Source of the DNA: Shewanella sp. GD04112
Lineage (GTDB): Bacteria > Pseudomonadota > Gammaproteobacteria > Enterobacterales > Shewanellaceae
Direction: 5' to 3'
Assembly (NCBI RefSeq): GCF_029835735.1
Contig: NZ_JAOEAL010000001.1
Span: 1,922,001-1,986,000, forward strand
Length of the DNA: 64,000 nt
Numbering within the stretch: the stretch's first letter is position 1; each line of letters opens with the position of its first letter. The translations under genes were made by a program, and so were the position numbers. Shown in pieces: positions 7,445-15,422 of this stretch. The notes under the pieces are model-generated. The model had not been told where the DNA came from, made no database searches, and was given only the letters and a program-made list of their open reading frames with translations.

Positions 7445-8353
7445 TTAAGAAAATAACGTTTCTTCCAACGTGCGCCCTTTCAGCAGCATCTTATATTGCC
7501 AATGCTGCTGCTTAAACAGGGCGACTAGGGCGGTTTCAAACTCATAATGGCGATTTGCCGTGTCATCCAATTGGATAACAAATACATGGGCTTGTTTTGA
7601 GGTGATATTCACTACACCGGCTATTTGACCGACGGCTTGGATGAGCGCTTCACTGTCGCAGCTTTCCATGGTGAGGGTGAGATAATCACTGCCGCTATTG
7701 GATGAGCGCATCGAAATCGATTGGCCCAGCTCACCTTTATCTAGATACAGCACTTGGTCACAGAGCTTCTCGAGTTCGTCCAAGTTGTGTGAGCTGATCA
7801 CAAAAGTGGTTGTGGGTGAGAGCGTTCTGACGAGTTCACGGATTTTCTTTGCATTGGCGGGATCGAGTCCTGCGGTTGGCTCATCGAGTAATACCAGTTT
7901 AGGCGAGCCGATTAAGGCTTGGGCAATCGCCACACGTTTACTCATCCCATGGCTCAGGCTCGGTGGCTTTTGCTGCGCCACCTCGGCTAAGTCCACTAAA
8001 TTCAGCACTCGCAGGGCTTCTTGATTTGCCTGCTTGCTATCCATTCCTTGAAGACGCGCAAAGAAGCTTAACTGGCTGATAATGGTCAAATTGGGATCGA
8101 GCGTTGCATCCTGTGGCAGGGCGGCAATTTGCCCTAATAATGCTGGACTATTTGGCGCTTCTCCCAGAATACGCACCGTGCCCGCGCTTGGGGTGAGGTA
8201 ACCACAAAGTAGGCTAAATAGCGTGGTTTTACCTGCACCGTTAGGGCCAACCAAGGCGATGGGCGCTCCCGATTCGAGGGTTAAGTTAACGTTATTGAGC
8301 GCTTTTTTACTGCCATAGTGTTTGGACAGTCCTTGGCATTGAATGAGGATCAT
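7445..8353 (-). CDS. ABC transporter ATP-binding protein
   Basis: 302 aa from the ATG at 8353, which has AAGGAG 6 nt upstream and overlaps the permease stop as ATGA, implying translational coupling. A longer in-frame extension to 8491 would run through the permease gene and is rejected. Walker A is GPNGAGKT (36-43), Walker B LVLLDEPTAGLD, and the signature loop is LSHGMSKRVAIAQAL, an LSxG variant. The C-terminal 90 residues form the extra domain common in drug- or copper-type ABC-2 exporters. Substrate unknown. Confidence 0.9.
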   Translation of the reverse strand: MILIQCQGLSKHYGSKKALNNVNLTLESGAPIALVGPNGAGKTTLFSLLCGYLTPSAGTVRILGEAPNSPALLGQIAALPQDATLDPNLTIISQLSFFARLQGMDSKQANQEALRVLNLVDLAEVAQQKPPSLSHGMSKRVAIAQALIGSPKLVLLDEPTAGLDPANAKKIRELVRTLSPTTTFVISSHNLDELEKLCDQVLYLDKGELGQSISMRSSNSGSDYLTLTMESCDSEALIQAVGQIAGVVNITSKQAHVFVIQLDDTANRHYEFETALVALFKQQHWQYKMLLKGRTLEETLFS

Positions 8354-9180
8354 AGTTGACTCCTTTGGATATAAACGCGGCCAAGGAAGAGGGCGAATGC
8401 GGTTTGTAATAGGGGGATTGGTGCGTAGGCAAAGCTCTGGAGTCCATTGGTGTTGACCATGTTCGACAGTTGAGCGCCAGGCAATATCCATTGTAAGCCT
8501 TCAAATAAGCTGGATTGATTACCCAAAATCAATAGTGCAATCGAGACTACAGTCCACAAGATGGTGGCGAGCACCATGGCCTGTCTTGCCGTGTTGGCAT
8601 AGAGGGACAATAGGGTCATGACCGCGGTAAAGGGTAAAATCACGATAAGCAAGTTGATGCCGACCAAGGCACCCGACGTTAATGCGGGTAATAACAAGCC
8701 GATATCGCGAGTGAGTGCCAGCGCTATGGTGGCGAGGATAGTCAATAAGATCAGTAGACCTTGGATCAATATTTGCCCCAAAAAGCGGCCGAAGAGTAGG
8801 CTGTCTTTGCTGGTTCTTAGGGTATAGAAGCGCAATGTGCCGCGGGATTTGTCTGAGGAGAACTGATCGGCGGCAATCAAAATACTGAACATGGGAAACA
8901 GATACAGCGCAAAGCACCAGAAGATAGCCATTTCCGCCACGGGCCAGTCAAACAGCACATTGAGTGCTTGGCTGCCTAAGAGACCGTCGATCAGATCTTT
9001 GATATTGGGCTGCATTAATAGGGTCGAAGCGCCTTGGATGGGGTAGAGCAACAGCATGCCCCACACTAATGCAAAGGCGATCAGGGCGATAATCCCGCGA
9101 AGGTTAAATAGAAATTTGCGACATTCAAAGCCAGCGATCAAAAGCATGTTGTTGAATGTACTGGGAGCGTTTGGTGTCAT
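8350..9180 (-). CDS. ABC-2 type transporter permease
   Basis: 276 aa from the ATG at 9180; an in-frame TTG at 9210 would add 10 residues. About six membrane segments: one near residues 27-47, another near 90-115 after a large loop, then four in the C-terminal half. The layout fits NosY/ABC-2 permeases. DQFSSDKSRGTLRFYTLRTS is the conserved cytoplasmic coupling helix of this family. It is followed by its ATPase with an ATGA overlap, so the two form one exporter operon. Substrate unknown. Confidence 0.85.
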   Translation of the reverse strand: MTPNAPSTFNNMLLIAGFECRKFLFNLRGIIALIAFALVWGMLLLYPIQGASTLLMQPNIKDLIDGLLGSQALNVLFDWPVAEMAIFWCFALYLFPMFSILIAADQFSSDKSRGTLRFYTLRTSKDSLLFGRFLGQILIQGLLILLTILATIALALTRDIGLLLPALTSGALVGINLLIVILPFTAVMTLLSLYANTARQAMVLATILWTVVSIALLILGNQSSLFEGLQWILPGAQLSNMVNTNGLQSFAYAPIPLLQTAFALFLGRVYIQRSQL

Positions 9181-9267
9181 TCGCTGTCTCGTCAGTGAGT
9201 GGGCGGACAAACTTTCACGTTAGTCATCATTAAGAGCGACCATGCGCGAAAGTCGTCCGCAGTGCGG

Positions 9268-9933
9268 TTAGGATAAAGAAGCGATAAGCGAGTCTAACTT
9301 ATCTTTAAGTTCAGCTACTTGCTCTTCAAGCTGCGTAACTCTCGCTTCCAGTTGTTGTCTATCCTGCTCATTTAGCGGCTGGGCATCTGCATTTGTGGCA
9401 CTGGTGAATGACGCGGCGCTGACCTGCTCAGCACCTTGGGAGAATAACTCAGTGTAACGGCATTCACGCTTACCTGGTTCCCGTGGCAGTTGGGCTAGCA
9501 CGGGTTTATCTCGCTCCATCAATTGCTTAATGCAGGCTTCCACTTCGAGCACATCTTTAAAGTCATGCAGCCTGTTGCTGCGGGTTCGCAACTCGCCCGG
9601 CGTTTGTGGGCCGCGAAGCAGCAGCAAGCACACAATAGCTAGCGCCGCGCTGGAAAGTTGTAACTCGCTAAATTCGGTGTTGCAGAATCTGTGCTTGTAT
9701 TTGACGACTCGGCTACCAAAGCCGGATTGCTCGCTGATAAGTCGCTTTTTATTCAATGAATCGAGGGCGTCTTGAACCTGCGCTTCGCTTAAGTCCAATA
9801 CGGGATCGCGGCTGGTTTTTTGATTACAGGCGAGGGTCAGGGCATTGAGCGAAAGAGGGTATTGCTCTGGGGTGGTGACTTCTTTTTCAAGTAGACAACC
9901 GATAACTCTGGCTTCGTGTAACGTGAGTTCCAT
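9268..9933 (-). CDS. yceH: YceH family protein (DUF480/UPF0502)
   Basis: 221 aa. The DUF480 fold consists of two winged-helix repeats: LTLHEARVIGCLLEKE..TPEQYPLSLNAL and LRGPQTPGELRTRS..LHDF. YTELFS closes the conserved part. The C-terminus (about 185-221) is a predicted coiled coil (LEARVTQLEEQVAELKDKLD). Biochemical role unknown; probably nucleic-acid binding. GGAG precedes the ATG. A terminator just upstream separates it from cvfB. Confidence 0.9.
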   Translation of the reverse strand: MELTLHEARVIGCLLEKEVTTPEQYPLSLNALTLACNQKTSRDPVLDLSEAQVQDALDSLNKKRLISEQSGFGSRVVKYKHRFCNTEFSELQLSSAALAIVCLLLLRGPQTPGELRTRSNRLHDFKDVLEVEACIKQLMERDKPVLAQLPREPGKRECRYTELFSQGAEQVSAASFTSATNADAQPLNEQDRQQLEARVTQLEEQVAELKDKLDSLIASLS

Positions 9934-9944
9934 ATAAGCTCCAA

Positions 9945-9982
9945 AGAAAAAAGCATGGCTTTGTTATAACAGAGCCATGCTT
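9945..9982 (-). terminator. Terminator of cvfB
   Basis: Stem AAGCATGGCT / AGCCATGCTT with an additional inner TGTTATAACA palindrome; on the minus strand it is followed by TTTTTTC. It lies between cvfB (upstream) and yceH (downstream). Confidence 0.8.
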
Positions 9983-10099
9983 AATATCCTAGCGCTTGTC
10001 GGTAAACTGAGGTTTAAGGCAAACTATTTGTACAAATAAAGCACGAACATGGGGGCAAGAGAGTGCTAAGTCCCGTATTCGGTTGACTATTCTGCCCAA

Positions 10100-10939
10100 T
10101 CAGTCTGCTTCAGTCAGACGTAAGCCATCATCATCGATGCTTAACTTGCCCGCTTTAAACAGGCCGCCGATGCTCTTCTTGAAGGCTTTTTTGCTCATGC
10201 CGAGTTGCTCGTAAATCACTTCGGCATCGGTTTTATCGGTCAGCGGTAAGAATCCACCCGCTTGCTTAAGTTTCACTAAGATAATGTGTGCGTGCTTATC
10301 GAGCTCTTGCTTACTGCCTTGCTGCAAGACCAAATCGATTTTGCCATCGCGGCGCACTTGTTTGATAAAACCTTTCACTCTTTGGCCAAAACGCAGCTTT
10401 TGGAACACTTCATTTTGGTAAATCACGCCCCAGTGGGCATGGTTAATAATGGCTTTGTAGCCTAAATCTGTAGTGCCACCGATATATAAGTCAACCTGTT
10501 GACCCACTTCGTACTGAGCTGGAGTTTTATCGAGGAACTTATCAATTTTTGATGAGGCGACAATACGTTCATCCGCGCGGTTAACATGCACGTAAACGAG
10601 GTAAGAGCGACCCTCTTCGATGGGTTTATGCTGCTCACCAAAGGGCAGTAGCAGATCTTTATCTAATCCCCAGTCTAAAAATGCCCCGTAAGGACCCGTT
10701 GCCACGGCTTTTAGATAGGCAAACTCACCGACTTGCGCAAGTGGTCTGCGCGTAGTGGCAATGACGATATCTTCAGAGTCCAGATATAAAAAGACCTCTA
10801 GCCAGTCACCGACTTGGCAATCTTTTGGGGTGGCTTTGTTGGGCAGTAACACTTGGCCAAATTCGTGGGCATTTAAATACACACCGAAGCTGACTTGTTT
10901 TACCACCTCAAGTTTGCAGGTTTTTCCTATCTGTACCAT
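10100..10939 (-). CDS. cvfB: CvfB/YitL family S1-domain RNA-binding protein
   Basis: 279 aa. Three S1-like OB modules occur in order: GKTCKLEVVKQVSFGVYLNA, VGEFAYLKAVATGPYGAFLDWG (the best conserved, about 72-135) and VGQQVDLYIGGTTDLGYKAII. A C-terminal winged helix follows (KADAEVIYEQLGMSKKAFKK-like, about 230-279). Members bind RNA and affect virulence-factor expression in Gram-positives; the role in gammaproteobacteria is unknown. GAGAG lies upstream of the ATG. Single gene with its own terminator. Confidence 0.88.
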   Translation of the reverse strand: MVQIGKTCKLEVVKQVSFGVYLNAHEFGQVLLPNKATPKDCQVGDWLEVFLYLDSEDIVIATTRRPLAQVGEFAYLKAVATGPYGAFLDWGLDKDLLLPFGEQHKPIEEGRSYLVYVHVNRADERIVASSKIDKFLDKTPAQYEVGQQVDLYIGGTTDLGYKAIINHAHWGVIYQNEVFQKLRFGQRVKGFIKQVRRDGKIDLVLQQGSKQELDKHAHIILVKLKQAGGFLPLTDKTDAEVIYEQLGMSKKAFKKSIGGLFKAGKLSIDDDGLRLTEAD

Positions 10940-11351
10940 GTAGCTCTCTATCTATAGATGTCATTCGGCGGTGATTATAACCGCTTTATCCGTAAACGGC
11001 AGCTTCCAGTTCGGCTTTTAGGTTCGCACTTTAGGATTAATGGCTTAGTGAGCGTTAAAAATCATGCCGACGCTGCGATTGTTAGCCATTTATTCTGCAA
11101 GGCTATTAAAAAATATTGAACGTATTAAAAGTAGGATTATTCACTAAGTTATTAATTTATCGAAATTAACCCTGCATGGGGATGCCATCCCTGTTAATGG
11201 GGTGTTTGTTATATTTTAATGAAAAATATTAAATGAGATTCTTGCTTGCATTCTGTGACATTGCGCGGTTTAATTGCGCCGTTTAACGACTTCGCTCGTT
11301 ACAGACATGACAAATATTACGTGAGTTGTAATGGTTTTATGGTTCACAGGT

Positions 11352-11380
11352 CATTAACCGTGTAACGTACAATTTATAAT
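11352..11380 (+). promoter_or_regulatory. Candidate promoter of the speA leader
   Basis: A perfect TATAAT at 11375-11380 with only a weak -35 (CATTAA region, 17 bp upstream). If used, transcription would start near 11387 and the speA leader would be about 640 nt. The preceding 400 bp (10940-11350) hold no gene I can recognise. Confidence 0.45.
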
Positions 11381-11413
11381 GGTTACATGGGGTTAAGAGG
11401 AATTGTTTAGCTA

Positions 11414-11566
11414 ATGCACAAGCATCCATTTTTTGCTCTTTGCCTAAAAGCATCACAATGTCAGCGCTCAATCGTTGTGCCCTATGACGATACCAGCCTT
11501 AAACATCTCACGTTAATCCGTATCAATTCTGGCCGCGAAGAAGCCAACAGTCCCCTGTTACAATAA
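11414..11566 (+). CDS. Possible 50-aa leader peptide upstream of speA
   Basis: ATG at 11414, stop at 11564-11566, with AAGAGG about 13 nt upstream (rather far). The peptide begins MHKHPFFALCLK and includes SQCQRSIVVP, which resembles SQFQAAIVVN of the E. coli YqgB peptide as I remember it. YqgB is encoded at the same place, just before speA. The similarity is short and from memory, so the homology is tentative. The position, in the proposed leader transcript, favours a regulatory uORF. Confidence 0.4.
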   Translation: MHKHPFFALCLKASQCQRSIVVPYDDTSLKHLTLIRINSGREEANSPLLQ

Positions 11567-11670
11567 TCTTGCCTGTTATTAGGTGCGCTCGGTCTTGCCT
11601 GGCCGCTTAATATGTAATGTTGTTCCTTTAGTGTTACCTGTTGTTGTAGACATGCTTGGCCCTCTTTTTA

Positions 11671-11748
11671 ATGAATTTGGGGTCTTCGGCTGTGATGCAA
11701 CGCCTAACGTTAGGGTTTTGGGTGTTTTTTAACCTCAAAGCGCGCTAA
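11671..11748 (+). CDS. Possible 25-aa leader peptide overlapping an attenuator
   Basis: ATG at 11671, stop at 11746-11748. The peptide ends FWVFFNLKAR with an Arg CGC as the last codon before the stop. The ORNITHINE-sensing leader peptide SpeFL of enterobacteria ends FHFFNAR as I recall, so the end is similar. The ORF runs through the first terminator-like hairpin (11700-11730), so a ribosome translating or stalled here would alter its folding. No Shine-Dalgarno is visible, which lowers confidence. Confidence 0.3.
   Translation: MNLGSSAVMQRLTLGFWVFFNLKAR
11700..11730 (+). terminator. Attenuator-like terminator 1 in the speA leader
   Basis: ACGCCTAA (11700-11707) pairs with TTGGGTGT (11718-11725), with two wobble pairs, directly followed by TTTTT. 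An alternative, mutually exclusive stem uses the palindrome CCTAACGTTAGG inside the loop. It sits about 300 nt before the speA start. Confidence 0.45.
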
Positions 11749-11953
11749 GGTTAATACCATTGGTGAGAAACCTTGGCGATAAAAGGTGAAATGAACGCAA
11801 TCTCCTACCATCGCCAGTGTAATAAGAATATGGGGTTTACCCCGGCTGCGTTAAGGAAAAACGCATCAATGTCACCTCTGCTGGGTTGATTTTGCTGCAT
11901 TAAACAGGGTGAATTCATCCTAATTGTATGTCAGGTAAACATATGTTTTACCT

Positions 11954-12010
11954 GGGTTTGTCGAACGGGCGGTCGCGCAAGAATGCCGTGGCCGTTTAAC
12001 CCATTTTTTT
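11954..12010 (+). terminator. Attenuator-like terminator 2 just before speA
   Basis: GGGTT (11954-11958) pairs with AACCC (11998-12002), AACGG (11964-11968) with CCGTT (11992-11996) and CGG (11970-11972) with CCG (11986-11988). The seven Ts at 12004-12010 follow. The run ends 19 nt before the speA ATG and there is no other gene for it to terminate, so it would act on speA's own transcript. A separate hairpin, CAGGTAAA / TTTACCTG, abuts it upstream. Confidence 0.6.
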
Positions 12011-12029
12011 ATAGACGGGCTAAATAAAA

Positions 12030-13943
12030 ATGAATGATTGGTCTATTGATGCTGCTCGTGCTGGGTACAACGTTACCCACTGGAGCCAAGGGTTTTATGG
12101 GATCAGCGACCAAGGTGAGGTGACTGTGTCGCCGGATCCTAAGAATCCTGATCACAAGATTGGCTTAAATGAGCTAGCAAAAGACATGGTTAAAGCAGGG
12201 GTCGCTTTACCTGTATTAGTTCGTTTCCCGCAAATTCTGCACCACAGAGTGAACAGTTTGTGCCAAGCATTCGACCAAGCGATACAAAAATATGAGTATC
12301 AGGCGGACTATTTGCTGGTTTACCCCATTAAAGTAAACCAACAAAAAACTGTGGTAGAAGAGATCCTTGCGAGCCAAGCATCAAAAGAAGTTCCACAATT
12401 AGGCCTAGAAGCCGGCAGTAAGCCAGAATTAATGGCTGTATTAGCCATGGCGCAAAAAGCCAGTTCAGTGATCGTGTGTAACGGTTACAAAGATAACGAA
12501 TACATTCGTTTAGCCTTAATTGGTGAAAAGTTAGGCCATAAGGTCTACATCGTTTTAGAAAAACTGTCTGAGCTGAAGATGGTGTTGGCCGAGTCTAAGC
12601 GTTTAGGGGTAAAACCTCGCTTAGGTCTACGTGCGCGCCTGGCATTCCAAGGTAAAGGCAAGTGGCAAGCCAGCGGTGGCGAAAAGTCTAAGTTCGGTTT
12701 ATCTGCGGCGCAGATTTTAACTGTGGTAGATCAGTTAAAAGAAAACGACATGTTGGATTCGCTGCAGTTATTGCATTTCCACTTAGGTTCGCAAATCGCC
12801 AACATCCGCGATATTCGTCAAGGTGTGAGCGAAGCGGCGCGTTTCTACTGTGAATTACGTGAGTTAGGCGCCAGCATTAACTGCTTCGACGTTGGCGGTG
12901 GTTTAGCGGTGGATTACGACGGCACTCGTAGCCAAAGTAACAACTCAATGAACTATGGCTTAAGCGAATACGCGAACAACATCGTGAACGTGCTTACCGA
13001 TATCTGTAATGAATACGAGCAACCTATGCCACGTATTATTTCAGAATCTGGCCGTCACTTAACGGCGCACCATGCCGTGTTGATCACCGATGTTATTGGT
13101 ACTGAAGCCTATCAGGTAGAAGAAATCCAGCCGCCAGCGGAAGAGTCGCCACAGCTGCTGCACAACATGTGGCAATCTTGGACCGAGATCAGCGGCCGCG
13201 CTGATCAACGTGCACTGATTGAGATTTATCACGATAGCCAAAGTGACCTGCAAGAAGCGCAATCGCTATTTGCTTTAGGTCAATTAAGCTTGGCGGAACG
13301 TGCGTGGGCTGAGCAGGCGAACCTGCGTGTATGTCACGAAGTTCAAGGTTTGTTAAGCACTAAAAACCGTTACCACAGACCGATTATCGATGAGTTAAAC
13401 GAAAAGTTAGCCGATAAGTTCTTCGTTAACTTCTCTTTATTCCAATCGTTACCGGATGCTTGGGGTATCGATCAGGTGTTCCCTGTGCTGCCACTGTCTG
13501 GTTTAGACAAAGCGCCAGAGCGCCGCGCAGTGATGCTGGACATCACCTGTGACTCTGACGGTATTGTTGACCAATACGTAGATGGCCAAGGAATTGAAAC
13601 CACGCTGCCCGTTCCGGCTTGGAGCGCTGAAAGCCCTTATCTGATGGGCTTCTTTATGGTTGGTGCCTATCAAGAGATTTTAGGTGATATGCACAACCTG
13701 TTTGGTGATACCAACTCTGCGGTGGTGAGCATCGAAGAGAACGGTATGACCAACATTGAGTCGGTCCTTGCCGGTGATACAGTTGCTGACGTACTGCGCT
13801 ATGTTAACTTAGATGCCGTTGACTTTATGCGTACTTACGAAGAGTTAGTGAATCAGCACATTGCTGAAGAAGAACGCGCCCAGATTTTAGAAGAACTGCA
13901 AGTGGGCCTAAAAGGTTACACTTATTTAGAAGATTTTTCTTAA
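12030..13943 (+). CDS. speA: Biosynthetic arginine decarboxylase
   Basis: 637 aa PLP enzyme (fold type III) that converts arginine to agmatine, the first step of putrescine synthesis. PLP lysine is K101 in VYPIKVNQQ. LGLEAGSKPEL, LLHFHLGSQI, FDVGGGLAVDYDG and ISESGRHLTAHHAV line the barrel. The C-terminal domain carries DITCDSDGIVDQYVDGQG with the substrate-binding acidic cluster. Length and start (MNDWSIDAARAGYNVTHW) fit the family. No clear Shine-Dalgarno precedes the ATG, and a terminator-like hairpin lies right before it, so expression probably depends on leader structure. No agmatinase gene is in the window. speD lies downstream after a strong terminator. Confidence 0.97.
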   Translation: MNDWSIDAARAGYNVTHWSQGFYGISDQGEVTVSPDPKNPDHKIGLNELAKDMVKAGVALPVLVRFPQILHHRVNSLCQAFDQAIQKYEYQADYLLVYPIKVNQQKTVVEEILASQASKEVPQLGLEAGSKPELMAVLAMAQKASSVIVCNGYKDNEYIRLALIGEKLGHKVYIVLEKLSELKMVLAESKRLGVKPRLGLRARLAFQGKGKWQASGGEKSKFGLSAAQILTVVDQLKENDMLDSLQLLHFHLGSQIANIRDIRQGVSEAARFYCELRELGASINCFDVGGGLAVDYDGTRSQSNNSMNYGLSEYANNIVNVLTDICNEYEQPMPRIISESGRHLTAHHAVLITDVIGTEAYQVEEIQPPAEESPQLLHNMWQSWTEISGRADQRALIEIYHDSQSDLQEAQSLFALGQLSLAERAWAEQANLRVCHEVQGLLSTKNRYHRPIIDELNEKLADKFFVNFSLFQSLPDAWGIDQVFPVLPLSGLDKAPERRAVMLDITCDSDGIVDQYVDGQGIETTLPVPAWSAESPYLMGFFMVGAYQEILGDMHNLFGDTNSAVVSIEENGMTNIESVLAGDTVADVLRYVNLDAVDFMRTYEELVNQHIAEEERAQILEELQVGLKGYTYLEDFS

Positions 13944-13956
13944 TATTGAGTGTGTT

Positions 13957-13999
13957 AAAAAAGTCAGCCTAGGGACACTTAGGCTGACTTTTGTTTTTT
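13957..13999 (+). terminator. Terminator of speA
   Basis: Strong hairpin AAAAGTCAGCCTA / TTAGGCTGACTTTT followed by GTTTTTT, 14 bp after the speA stop. Confidence 0.92.
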
Positions 14000-14222
14000 A
14001 TAGCCGGTTGCTTTTTTGCTAGTGGATTGCAAGGCTGTCACCTTGTAAAAGCAAGCTCGGTGGTTTTATTGCGGCGTTAGTCGTGTAAAAATAGCCGCGC
14101 GAAATTGATGGGTTACCAGTCTTAACATGCGTGCGTTCACTTAAGTCAGCGTTGCCAGCGAACCATTAATGACTGATATACCAATAGATGCCCACACACA
14201 GGGATAAGATGAGGCGAACGGT

Positions 14223-15197
14223 TTGATGTTTTTTGAAGGCGCGGAAAAAAAGCTTGAGATCAGACTCACTCCCAAGTTGGCGTCATTACGCCAACGAGAG
14301 TATGGCTTTTGGTCAACCTTAGTGGCCTGCGCCAATGCGGAAATCCTGTCCACAATCAGTAATCATGCCTGCGATGCCTATCTGCTGAGTGAATCCAGTC
14401 TGTTCGTTTGGGATGATAAGATTCTGCTGCTCACCTGTGGTAATAGCACCCTAGTGGATGCCGCCTGCCATTTTATCAACGCCGTAGGCGTGGAGCACAT
14501 CGCCGCGCTCTGTTATCAGCGCAAGAATGAATACCAAGCTCAGCTACAAAGCACGAGCTTTGCGGACGATATTGCTAAGTTGCGGACTTTGATCCCCGGC
14601 AAAGCCTTTCGAGTGGGTCATTTAGACTCACATCATCACTATCTGTTTTGTAGTGACAATCAGTTTTGTACTGGCGATCTGTTTTGTACAGACAGCCAAG
14701 TTATGCCCTCAACCGAGACTTGCCTTGAACTGATGATGTACCACATCCGTGGCGAGCTTGCCGATTATCTCAAGCTGCCAACACAAACTGAGCAGGGGAT
14801 TTATCAACGGCTTGAATTTCAGCAACTCTTTCCCGATTTTCAGTTTGATATGCATTGTTTTCAGCCTGCTGGTTTTTCGTTGAATGCGATACGCGGGACT
14901 GACTATGTTACCTTGCATATCACCCCATCTATGGGGCAAGGGGAACATTCCTATGTGAGCTTCGAGACTAATCTCGATTTAGCGACTTACCCCCATCCCG
15001 TTGTGGCGCGATTAGTTAATGGATTCTCCCCAACGAGTTGGGACTTGATTGGTTTTGATCAGCACATTCTTACCGAAGGATTCCCCGCTCATCTGTGTCT
15101 AGGCCAAGCCATGGTCACCACAGCATCAGGGGGGGAGATAACTTTTAGTCATTATCAACAACTCGAAACCCAAGTATTACAGCCCGAGTTTATGTAG
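14223..15197 (+). CDS. speD: S-adenosylmethionine decarboxylase, eukaryotic-type
   Basis: 324 aa pyruvoyl enzyme that makes decarboxylated SAM for spermidine synthesis. It belongs to the long eukaryotic-like class, not the short E. coli SpeD class. EGAEKKLEI near the N-terminus, the self-cleavage site LLSESSLFV (E57-S58, the Ser becoming pyruvoyl), TCGNSTL with the catalytic Cys72, and YVTLHITP with the processing His match the human enzyme. The start ATG follows GAGGCGAACGGTTTG. It lies 280 bp after speA; its own promoter lies in that gap. No spermidine synthase gene is visible nearby. Confidence 0.92.
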   Translation: MMFFEGAEKKLEIRLTPKLASLRQREYGFWSTLVACANAEILSTISNHACDAYLLSESSLFVWDDKILLLTCGNSTLVDAACHFINAVGVEHIAALCYQRKNEYQAQLQSTSFADDIAKLRTLIPGKAFRVGHLDSHHHYLFCSDNQFCTGDLFCTDSQVMPSTETCLELMMYHIRGELADYLKLPTQTEQGIYQRLEFQQLFPDFQFDMHCFQPAGFSLNAIRGTDYVTLHITPSMGQGEHSYVSFETNLDLATYPHPVVARLVNGFSPTSWDLIGFDQHILTEGFPAHLCLGQAMVTTASGGEITFSHYQQLETQVLQPEFM

Positions 15198-15281
15198 TGG
15201 CAAACACTGGTGAGCTCGCCATTGCTGCTTGAGTCCATTTCAGTACTATCTTGTACCATGCTTAAGCGCTGGATAATCAAT

Positions 15282-15313
15282 AAAAAGCTAAGGTTAACGG
15301 TCTTGGCTTTTTT
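15282..15313 (+). terminator. Terminator of speD
   Basis: AAAAAGCTAAG / CTTGGCTTTTTT hairpin (7 bp, one wobble) followed by a T run, about 85 bp after the speD stop. Confidence 0.7.
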
Positions 15314-15422
15314 ATTGACGGCTTAATAACAGAGCAGCGAATTGCGAGTAAGGCATGGTAAACTTGCATTATCAGCGGATTGCACCGATGGCAATCATTG
15401 TGCGCTTGTAAAAGGAAAACCT

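Larger units (their letters stand above)
11381..12029 (+). promoter_or_regulatory. Long structured leader of speA
   Basis: This stretch has no long gene but many hairpins: GGGG-TTTA-CCCC (11832-11843), TGCGTT / AACGCA (11847-11865), CAGGTAAA / TTTACCTG (11932-11954), and two alternative pairings of an ACCTT/AAGGT segment around 11746-11788. It also holds two small ORFs and two terminator-like hairpins listed separately. speA itself has no clear Shine-Dalgarno. I infer a leader that regulates speA by attenuation; the signal could be arginine, agmatine or a polyamine. Confidence 0.5.

Noticed and set aside
8354..8491. Longer N-terminus for the ABC ATPase
   Set aside because: It would lie wholly inside the permease gene; the ATG at 8353 has AAGGAG and the family starts there.
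8519..8917. 132-codon frame on the minus strand inside the permease gene
   Set aside because: Different frame of the same strand, rich in His/Arg/Tyr and without motifs, clearly a shadow of the permease gene.
10940..11350. ArgR box upstream of speA
   Set aside because: Single half sites such as ATTATTCACT occur, but no paired boxes with proper spacing were found.
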